NCBI GenBank assembly: GCA_963695135.1
Contig: CAVOGA010000006.1
Span: 1 to 8,407 of the forward strand
Source of the DNA: Marinihelvus sp963695135
Lineage (GTDB): Bacteria; Pseudomonadota; Gammaproteobacteria; Xanthomonadales; SZUA-36
DNA: 8,407 nucleotides
Direction of reading: 5' to 3'
Numbering within the stretch: position 1 is the first letter of the stretch; the number at the start of each line of letters is the position of its first letter. Under the pieces are notes generated by a model. It was not told the origin of the DNA. It was given only the letters and a program-made list of their open reading frames with translations, and searched no databases. Shown here one piece after another: positions 1 to 5,610 of this stretch. The position numbers and the translations under genes were made by a program.

Positions 1-1
1 G

Positions 2-112
2 TTTTCTGGTTCTGATTCAGGCGCCGGGTATTGGCTCCCTGGCCGCGCGGACCAGGTGGGCGCCGTCCGGTCTGATGCCGTCAGGATAGAGGAGTGGGGG
101 CTTTTACCCTGA
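2..112 (+). CDS. Possible C-terminal end of a gene entering from the left (weak)
   Basis: Frame 2 is open from the left edge to a TGA at 110-112 and would encode 36 residues, ending in EEWGLLP. I do not recognise a family. The stretch is short, and a second plus-strand frame is also open from the edge to a TAG at 87-89, so being open is weak evidence. If real, it converges with the TPR gene with a gap of 29 bases. The minus strand of bases 1-141 shows no convincing start codon for a gene leaving to the left. I found no clear hairpin plus T-run terminator in these bases. Confidence 0.25.
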   Translation, partial: FSGSDSGAGYWLPGRADQVGAVRSDAVRIEEWGLLP

Positions 113-141
113 CCCTGAGCATGGGCACGGAATCCGCGAGC

Positions 142-2397
142 TTAAATCGGGGCCGAAACCCCGGGCTTTCTGCCTTCTGCCCACAGGGTGCAGGTATCGG
201 GCGCGGGGTCCCAGCCTTCGAGTTGGTCCGGCCCGCACAGCAGGTCCAGGACCTCCGAGCGTTCCTGTGCGGCCAGTTCCCGCATACGGGCGATTACGGT
301 CTGAAACTGCAGGTTGCCGCTTAAGCGTTCAAAGAGGCTCGAGTTCAGCAGGCTTTCCTGACGCAGCCCGTTATCTACCGAGCGCTCCAGCGCGGCCAGG
401 GCCTCGGCATCGCGATTGTCATAAGCCGCCAGGGCGGCCAGCTGGAAGTCGAGAAAAGCCCCGTTCCAGTCATTACTGAGCCATTGCTGCACGGCGGCGG
501 CGTAAGCATTCCGGTAGGTGCTGGCCTGCGCCGGCCGCTCTGTCCGGCGTGCCATCTCGGCCATGAAGAGTGTTGTGCCGCCCCAGTTCAATGCGTCTGG
601 CTGATTCCCGTATATTGCCCAGAGCTCCTCACCCAGGGCGATGGCCTCCTCGAGTTGCCCGGCCCGGTAGAGGGCGTCCAAATAGTCGGTTTTGGCATCA
701 AGGCTGTCTGGTGAGCGCGCCAGGGTCTCGCGCGCGCGCCGCAGGTTTTCTTCCCAGTCGCCGGTGAGGTAGTCGATATATTCGTCCGCCGCAGGGTCAA
801 CATTACGCGCCTCGGCATACAATCCAAGCTCGGCGAGTGTAAAGCCGGTGCCCCGGCGCACGTTGGATTTCCCGGGATCCAGCAGCATGGCCTGAAGCCC
901 GTAACGCACTGAGGCAACCGCTTGCCCGCGGATGTCGGCCACGATTTGTCGCGTAGACAGCCCCATGACCGGGTCAATGCCGTCCAGGCGGTCCAGCAGG
1001 CTGTCCACCAGTTCCGGCGTTCCGTCACCGAAGCGGGCGATGCTTGCAATGCCGTTCAAAAGGGTAATTCGCGACATGGGGTCGGCTTCGATCATGCGCA
1101 GGGCCAGCGACTGCGCTTCCCCGGTACGCCCTGCCGGTAACAGGTTCAGGCGTTTCCAGTTCATCACCTCGCCACTGTTGGGTTCAATGGCCAGCGAGCG
1201 GTCATAGAACTCATTGGCCAACTGGAAATTGTCGGCCTGATTCTCCAACAGGCCATAAACCGCCAAAACCAGCGGTTCCGTCGGCGCCAGTTCATAGGCG
1301 CGCTCCATCAGCGGACGCGCGAGGCGCTCTACCTCGGCGGCAGGAATGTCGCCATAGGATGAGCCACTGTCTGAAAGCAACAAAATGGCCTGTGCCTCGC
1401 TGGCCCAGGCCTGGGCAAATTCCGGGTCCATCCGGCGCGCTTGCTCAAAACGCAGGCGCGCTGACTGAATGGAGTCTTTGGACCGGTTGTCCATTTCTGC
1501 GCGGCCTTTGAAGTATTCCTCCAGCGCTTGCATGTTTTCCGTCGGCACCTGGGCAATACGCGAGACCTCGTCCTCGGTCAGCGTGGCGCGCATCGCATCG
1601 GTCACGGCGGTGGCAACCTCGCTCTGGATGGCAAAGATATTGTTGGCGGTCAGTTCGCGGTCAAAGGTCTGCGCCCACAGGTGCGCATCGGTGGCCGCAT
1701 CAATCAGCTGCATATTGATACGCACCTGGTTGCCGGCGCGCTGCACGCCGCCTTCAAGAATCGTCGCCACATTCAACAGCCCGGCGATTTCCCGGATGCT
1801 CTTGTTCGTATCGGCAAACTGGCTGACGGAGGTGCGCGAGATGACCCGCAGGGAAGAAATTTGCGCCAGCTGCGTGAGCAGGTCGTCATGGATACCGGAG
1901 GTAAAAAATGCGTCCTCCTCCAGGTTGCTGCGGTTTTCAAAGGGCAGCACGGCGATGGATTTGTCGGTCGGCAGGCTGATCGCTTCAGCAGCTGGTGTGC
2001 GTTCCACGGGCTCCGCGGGCGTGGTGTCTGCCACCGGCTCAGCGCGCTCAGTGCGCAGCATGAATTTATCGACGACAAAATAGCCCAGCGCGAGCACGAG
2101 GATGGCAATGACGGCCAGGTCAAGTTTGCGGCCGGTGTGCCGCACGATGGATTGGCCCCGGTCGACCTCTGATTCTTTCTTGATGCCTTCCGGGGTGAGC
2201 TCAAAGGCCCAGGCGAGGAACAACACGATGGGCAGGCCCAGCAGCAGCAGGGCCACCACCAGGCGCATACTCCAGTCCGGTGCGTCAAAAGCCTCCAGCA
2301 GGATGTCGCCCAGCTGCAGCACGAGCCAGGAAGCGACGGCATAGGCGATGCCCACGCGGAACACGTTCCTGCGCTTGAGTTCTTCGAAAAGGCTCAT
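142..2397 (-). CDS. Membrane-anchored FlgO/TolB-like domain and TPR protein
   Basis: This 751-residue protein has an N-terminal membrane unit with hydrophobic segments at about 13-33, 45-65 and 92-111. The first 35 residues (SLFEELKRRNVFRVG onward) are a strongly conserved block seen in many gammaproteobacterial TPR proteins. A linker rich in Ala, Pro and Glu (116-142) precedes a FlgO/TolB-like domain at about 146-265, recognised by SIAVLPFENRS, the GIHDDLLTQL helix, LRVISRTSV, and ATILEGGVQR followed by LWAQTFDRE. The rest, about 290-710, is helical and TPR-like. In related proteins this domain often sits next to a winged-helix DNA-binding or adenylate cyclase domain; neither is present here, so it may be a scaffold or sensor. 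The start is supported by a purine-rich GGGGAA about 4 bases upstream of the ATG. It lies 42 bases downstream of the transferase gene on the same strand and is probably cotranscribed. The specific function is unknown. Confidence 0.85.
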   Translation of the reverse strand: MSLFEELKRRNVFRVGIAYAVASWLVLQLGDILLEAFDAPDWSMRLVVALLLLGLPIVLFLAWAFELTPEGIKKESEVDRGQSIVRHTGRKLDLAVIAILVLALGYFVVDKFMLRTERAEPVADTTPAEPVERTPAAEAISLPTDKSIAVLPFENRSNLEEDAFFTSGIHDDLLTQLAQISSLRVISRTSVSQFADTNKSIREIAGLLNVATILEGGVQRAGNQVRINMQLIDAATDAHLWAQTFDRELTANNIFAIQSEVATAVTDAMRATLTEDEVSRIAQVPTENMQALEEYFKGRAEMDNRSKDSIQSARLRFEQARRMDPEFAQAWASEAQAILLLSDSGSSYGDIPAAEVERLARPLMERAYELAPTEPLVLAVYGLLENQADNFQLANEFYDRSLAIEPNSGEVMNWKRLNLLPAGRTGEAQSLALRMIEADPMSRITLLNGIASIARFGDGTPELVDSLLDRLDGIDPVMGLSTRQIVADIRGQAVASVRYGLQAMLLDPGKSNVRRGTGFTLAELGLYAEARNVDPAADEYIDYLTGDWEENLRRARETLARSPDSLDAKTDYLDALYRAGQLEEAIALGEELWAIYGNQPDALNWGGTTLFMAEMARRTERPAQASTYRNAYAAAVQQWLSNDWNGAFLDFQLAALAAYDNRDAEALAALERSVDNGLRQESLLNSSLFERLSGNLQFQTVIARMRELAAQERSEVLDLLCGPDQLEGWDPAPDTCTLWAEGRKPGVSAPI

Positions 2398-2439
2398 AGT
2401 TCCCCGTAGTGCCCTGGACGGCAGCTTCAGGCGGAAAGA

Positions 2440-5145
2440 CTACGCACTTGGGTCACTTTTAGCCAGCGGCACCCGCAGCTGCAGTGCCCGGATCGAAATT
2501 CCCAGGGCTCGCTGATCATCGTTAATGCCCAGTGCCCTGGGGGTGGTGGCATCAGGAAGCGAGAACTCCAGATCCAGGACGCCATCCTTCAGGAGTGAGC
2601 GCTCAATCAGAACCGTGTAGGTCCCCCCTGACTCCAGCTGCCAGTCAGCCATTGTCTGACCCCGGCTTGACAGGATGACCCGCTGCTGCGCCAGCTTGCC
2701 ATCGCCCAGGAACGGGCTCAGTTCCATGACCAGTTCGAGGCCCCCTGTCTGTGATCCCATGACGCCTGAGAACAGCGTATCGAGCCCTTGTTCATCGAAT
2801 TGAATCCAGATTGATGCCCGGGTGCGGTTGGAATTCAGTGTGCCGCTCTCCCGGCTGAAACCATGCACGCGAAACGCGCAGGCCAGCTGTTCGGCGGGCA
2901 GGTCGGTAAGGTCCGTGTCCAGGGGCAGGGTCTTTGCCGGGCCCAGTTCCATGGCCATCAAGTAGATGCCAAGCAGGCGGAAATCATCACTCAGGCCAAA
3001 GTCATTGGGCGCCGCGGCGTCCGGTAGGCTCCAGCGGAAGCTGAGTGTATCCCGGTCCAGGGTCTCCGCACCGGGTAAGGGCGCGGCGTAGCACCCCGGG
3101 CTGCGAATCCGCCAGCTGCCAACGGGCGTATCACCGACAGAAAGCGTGGTGGATTGTGCCTCGATCCGGCCATCGGCCAGAAACGGCGCCAGCCAGAAGT
3201 GCGCGTGGGTGGGCCGGGGTGCGGTGTCTGAATCAGCCACGGGCACCCGCATGAACGCCTCGCGGTCTGCGGACCAGGTGCCGCGCGCCTCGGCGCCGCT
3301 CCAGCCACTGCTCAGCCAGGTGCTGGCCTGTCCCTCGCCGTTGAACAGCACCCGGGTGCCAATCTGGTAACCCCGGCTGCGCTGGACTTCCCCGCCGGGG
3401 GCGAGAATACGGCCCGTGGCCACCCAGTCGGACAGGTTCCAGCTGTGGCCGGTCACTTCAAACTCTTCCATGGGCGGCAGGTACACGCCACTCCAGCCGG
3501 AGTGGCGGTAGAAATAATAGCGGCGCGGCGAGCTCAGCCCGGCCTGCGGATCGCCGATGGCGCCACCGGCCCTGGGCGCTGTGCCGGCGGCGCGGGCCAG
3601 GGTGGCTGCCACATTGCCTATGGACACGGGAGCATCGGAAATTTCCAGGGGGCCATGCGCACCGGCGGATTTCACGAGCACCAGGGGCAGGGCCGAGGCG
3701 TGGTACTGGGACGACATCGTCGACACGGCCTCCAGGGAAGGTTCCGGCACGATGCCCGCGGCACGCACACCTGCATTGTAATCACCGCCGCCATGGTCGG
3801 CGACGATGACAATCGTGGACTGGTTGTAGATATCCAGCGCTTTCAGTCGCTCAATGAACTTTTCCAGCACCCGCACCGTGGCGGCCGACTGGCCGACATA
3901 GCCCTCCCGGCCGGCGGGCCAGCGTTCGACGGAGAAGTCCTCGCGCAGCAGAAAGGGCTCGTGGGGCACCATCAGGTGATAGAACTTGAAGGCCGGCTGA
4001 TCCCAGGTCACCCGCCCAAACTGCTCCGTGGACAGGGCAAAACGTGCGGCCGCATTGGGGTGCCTGGCCCGGCGCAGTTTGCTGTCGTCTGAGCGGTTCT
4101 CGACCCACGCCGCCCAGGCCGGGGCAAGGCGCCATTGGTCGTCGTTCTGCCAGAAGCGTTTGAGGAAATGCGGTGATACCCGGAACAGGGAAAGGTCGGC
4201 CAGGTGACCCGATTGCGCAGCCACGTCAACCGGGTCGCTTCTTTCGATGACGTTGCTGGCGACCCGCTGGTCATGGTGAATCACGCGTGGAATGTCCGGG
4301 AAAAGATCAACACGCCAGCCGGCCTCGAGCATGTCGGCGGTGACAGAGTGGTCCAGATAAGCCCGCTCAACAAACGTGGTCACTGGTTCGGCATTGGCGT
4401 ACCACTGGCCGGTGAGCATCAGCGGTATGCTGGGGTAGGTCTTGGCAAAGCCCGCTGTTGCATTGCGGTAATAGGTAAAACCGTCAAAGCCGGGAAACAG
4501 TTCGGGCCTGGTATCGAGCAGTTCCTGGAACACGTCAGACTGGAACGCGTCAACCACGATCAGAAAGATGTTCTGCTGTTTCGAGAAGTCGTACTTGTGC
4601 GTTGCATCCAGCGTGTAGCGGTGAAAGGCCGGGGCGGGCTTGCGGTTGTTGATACTGCTGAACATCGTTATCGAATAGATCAGCAGCAGGGCGCCGGCGA
4701 GCAGGCCGGTATGCGGTTGCAGCCTGCGCGCACCGAACCAGGCGCCGAGCAACACGCAGAGCCACAGGCCCGTGTCCGCCAGACCCCGGAGCCACTGGGC
4801 CTGCCAGTCAATGGCCCGCCCATCCAGAACACCGTAATCCCATACCAGCAAGTGGCCCTGGAGCCAGAAAAGATAGGCAACAGCCAGGGTCAGGGCTGAC
4901 AGGCGGTTATTGAATCGGGGCCAGCGGCCGGTATGCCGAAGCAGTAGGTAGATAAGCAAAAACAGCACGGCGGCGATCAGCAGGGGACCGCTCAAGGCGC
5001 GCAGCAAGCCCACGGAAAAATCAAGCACATTGGTGCTGTGCACTACCACGGGAGTGACGATCAACGGGCCGGCAACCAGGGCCAGCGCAAGGAGAAAAGC
5101 CGTAAAGGGCGTCGGGCGGGTCAGCTCGGTTTTGCGGTTTTGCAT
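2440..5145 (-). CDS. Membrane-anchored sulfatase-like phospho-transferase (alkaline phosphatase superfamily)
   Basis: This 901-residue protein has five predicted membrane segments (about 13-35, 50-69, 81-102, 121-138 and 146-165), then a catalytic domain likely facing the periplasm (about 190-545). Superfamily motifs are visible: NIFLIVVDA with metal-ligand candidate D199, the nucleophile region AKTYPSIPLMLTG with T236, PHEPF with H395, and VADHGGGDY with D450 and H451. T236 lies where sulfatases carry the Cys or Ser of C/S-x-P-S-R, and the Arg is also absent (Ile here). Thr at this site is usual in lipoteichoic acid synthases and phosphoethanolamine transferases, so a phospho-transferase or phosphodiesterase acting on a lipid or surface glycan is more likely than a sulfatase. 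The C-terminal 300 or so residues hold two related beta-rich repeats (annotated separately). I chose the ATG at 5145, which has GGGA 7 bases upstream; a longer version from a TTG at 5175 has no ribosome binding site. The substrate is not identifiable. Confidence 0.85.
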   Translation of the reverse strand: MQNRKTELTRPTPFTAFLLALALVAGPLIVTPVVVHSTNVLDFSVGLLRALSGPLLIAAVLFLLIYLLLRHTGRWPRFNNRLSALTLAVAYLFWLQGHLLVWDYGVLDGRAIDWQAQWLRGLADTGLWLCVLLGAWFGARRLQPHTGLLAGALLLIYSITMFSSINNRKPAPAFHRYTLDATHKYDFSKQQNIFLIVVDAFQSDVFQELLDTRPELFPGFDGFTYYRNATAGFAKTYPSIPLMLTGQWYANAEPVTTFVERAYLDHSVTADMLEAGWRVDLFPDIPRVIHHDQRVASNVIERSDPVDVAAQSGHLADLSLFRVSPHFLKRFWQNDDQWRLAPAWAAWVENRSDDSKLRRARHPNAAARFALSTEQFGRVTWDQPAFKFYHLMVPHEPFLLREDFSVERWPAGREGYVGQSAATVRVLEKFIERLKALDIYNQSTIVIVADHGGGDYNAGVRAAGIVPEPSLEAVSTMSSQYHASALPLVLVKSAGAHGPLEISDAPVSIGNVAATLARAAGTAPRAGGAIGDPQAGLSSPRRYYFYRHSGWSGVYLPPMEEFEVTGHSWNLSDWVATGRILAPGGEVQRSRGYQIGTRVLFNGEGQASTWLSSGWSGAEARGTWSADREAFMRVPVADSDTAPRPTHAHFWLAPFLADGRIEAQSTTLSVGDTPVGSWRIRSPGCYAAPLPGAETLDRDTLSFRWSLPDAAAPNDFGLSDDFRLLGIYLMAMELGPAKTLPLDTDLTDLPAEQLACAFRVHGFSRESGTLNSNRTRASIWIQFDEQGLDTLFSGVMGSQTGGLELVMELSPFLGDGKLAQQRVILSSRGQTMADWQLESGGTYTVLIERSLLKDGVLDLEFSLPDATTPRALGINDDQRALGISIRALQLRVPLAKSDPSA
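2476..2865 (-). repeat. Second copy of C-terminal beta-rich domain in the transferase
   Basis: Residues about 761-890 of the 901-residue protein. The copy reads HGFSRES, GTLNSNRTRAS, PFLGDGK, then FSLPDATTPRALG, DDQRALGI and a final LQL. These align in the same order with GWSGAEA, GTWSADREAF, PFLADGR, WSLPDAAAPNDFG, DDFRLLGI and MEL of the first copy. The GWSxxE front is degenerate here. The pattern resembles the accessory jelly-roll-like domains found at the ends of some glycan glycosyltransferases and phosphoglycerol transferases; assignment to such a fold is inference. Confidence 0.6.
2941..3306 (-). repeat. First copy of C-terminal beta-rich domain in the transferase
   Basis: Residues about 614-735 of the 901-residue protein. 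It begins with SGWSGAEARGTWS, a well-kept GWS-x-x-E-x-x-G-x-W-S pattern, and ends with SLPDA-x-x-P followed by DDFRLLGI. The second copy, about 25 residues further on, has the same order of landmarks but is more diverged. The pair looks like an old within-gene duplication at protein level. I saw no obvious long identical DNA stretch between the copies. Confidence 0.6.
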
Positions 5146-5178
5146 GGGCTGATCCCGGCGGTGGAAGGTGAACAATGT

Positions 5179-5207
5179 TGCAAAGGCGCGGCAGCGGATG
5201 CAAAGGC
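5179..5207. repeat. Direct repeat TGCAAAGGC, two copies 20 bases apart
   Basis: TGCAAAGGC occurs at 5179-5187 and again at 5199-5207, in the leader between the transferase start and the divergent promoters. The 20-base period is close to two helical turns, so both copies would face the same side of the DNA, as in a dimeric operator. Two 9-base copies in one intergenic region could also be chance. Confidence 0.25.
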
Positions 5208-5220
5208 TTCGCGGCCCGTT

Positions 5221-5240
5221 TGCCGCTCCTTACAGCGGCA
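5221..5240. other. Perfect 7-bp hairpin in the divergent leader
   Basis: TGCCGCT (5221-5227) and AGCGGCA (5234-5240) are perfect inverted repeats with a 6-base loop. On the + strand TTTT follows at 5241-5244, giving a terminator-like shape. On that strand, however, it lies upstream of the candidate + promoter, so it would only stop read-through from the left. On the minus strand it would fall within the roughly 145-base leader of the transferase mRNA, with a purine-rich AAGGAG partly inside the loop. Its role is unclear. Confidence 0.4.
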
Positions 5241-5276
5241 TTTTCGCGCCAAAAGGTCGCGGGACGGGCTCGCGTG

Positions 5277-5304
5277 TTAACATCACGCCGCGAAATATTA
5301 CAAT
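5277..5304 (+). promoter_or_regulatory. Sigma70-type promoter for the YLDPGTGS gene
   Basis: TTAACA (5277-5282, five of six to TTGACA) and TACAAT (5299-5304, five of six to TATAAT) are separated by 16 bases. The expected start is near 5311, giving a leader of about 35 bases that carries AGGTG (5335-5339) 6 bases before the ATG at 5346. The match is strong for a GC-rich genome, and the position fits the downstream gene pair. Confidence 0.6.
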
Positions 5305-5325
5305 ATCCTGACGATTCCAAGACAA
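5297..5325 (-). promoter_or_regulatory. Candidate sigma70-type promoter for the transferase operon, overlapping the + promoter
   Basis: On the minus strand TTGTCT (plus positions 5320-5325, four of six) is followed after 17 bases by TGTAAT (5297-5302, five of six). Its -10 shares bases 5299-5302 with the -10 of the + promoter. Both lie in the palindrome ATATT-AC-AATAT at 5295-5306. Transcription would begin near 5290 and leave a long leader of about 145 bases. I saw no better minus-strand candidate closer to the gene. Confidence 0.4.
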
Positions 5326-5345
5326 TTAGAAGACAGGTGTGCGCT

Positions 5346-5567
5346 ATGAAATCTCTGGTCCTGATGCTGGCATTGCTGGCGGCAGCCTGTGCTGCGACCC
5401 CGGCTTTTGCCTATCTTGACCCCGGAACGGGCAGCATGATCCTGCAGGTGATTCTTGGTGGTGCGGCGGCGGCCGGTGTGGCGTTGAAGCTTTACTGGCA
5501 GAACATCAAGTTGTTCTTTTCGCGCGGCACGCGGGCAGAACCCAATGCACCCGAGAACGATGAATGA
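5346..5567 (+). CDS. Small YLDPGTGS membrane protein
   Basis: This 73-residue protein starts with a likely signal peptide (1-22, positive K2, hydrophobic core, AFA before the cut). The mature N-terminus would be YLDPGTGS (23-30). A second hydrophobic, Ala/Gly-rich segment follows (about 30-50, ending in ALKLYW), then a basic patch (QNIKLFFSRGTR) and an acidic tail. Small proteins with this layout (Y-x-D-P-G-T/S-G-S just after the signal peptide, then one membrane segment) occur widely in bacteria. From memory they often lie beside sulfatase-like transferase and methyltransferase genes, as here; the molecular role is not known to me. The ATG at 5346 has AGGTG 6 bases upstream. The same frame is open upstream, but a start there would bury the signal peptide. 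C15 follows LAAA, but this is a poor lipobox. It is first in a pair with the methyltransferase. Confidence 0.85.
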   Translation: MKSLVLMLALLAAACAATPAFAYLDPGTGSMILQVILGGAAAAGVALKLYWQNIKLFFSRGTRAEPNAPENDE

Positions 5568-5610
5568 CCCAACCGCCCTGGTGCAGGCGCGGGCGATGAT
5601 CAAGCCTTGA
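5560..5610 (+). other. 16-codon micro-ORF bridging the YLDPGTGS gene and the methyltransferase
   Basis: An ATG at 5560, inside the last codons of the YLDPGTGS gene, opens a 16-codon frame (MNDPTALVQARAMIKP) that ends in TGA at 5608-5610. That stop overlaps the TTG start of the methyltransferase (TTGA at 5607-5610). It could be a coupling peptide, or the relic of an earlier methyltransferase start separated by a -1 frame change. It may also be chance in a short gap. Confidence 0.25.

Noticed and set aside
148..163. Hairpin CGGGG-CCGAAA-CCCCG near the end of the TPR gene, possible terminator
   Set aside because: The stem is only 5 bp, lies inside the last codons of the TPR gene, and has no proper T-run on either strand.
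1469..2172. Long + strand open frames of 204 and 214 codons opposite the TPR gene
   Set aside because: They lie antisense to a well-supported gene with clear domains; long antisense frames are expected at high GC, and their translations show no recognisable motif.
3445..4899. Long + strand open frames of 215 and 231 codons opposite the transferase
   Set aside because: They are mirror frames of the catalytic domain coding strand with no domain signature or ribosome site that I could support.
5146..5175. Ten-residue N-terminal extension of the transferase from a TTG at 5175
   Set aside because: No Shine-Dalgarno precedes the TTG, while the ATG at 5145 has GGGA at a suitable distance and sits right before the first membrane segment.
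5175..5345. 57-codon upstream extension of the YLDPGTGS gene in the same frame
   Set aside because: It would place the signal peptide internally and run through the candidate promoter; the ATG at 5346 has a good ribosome site.
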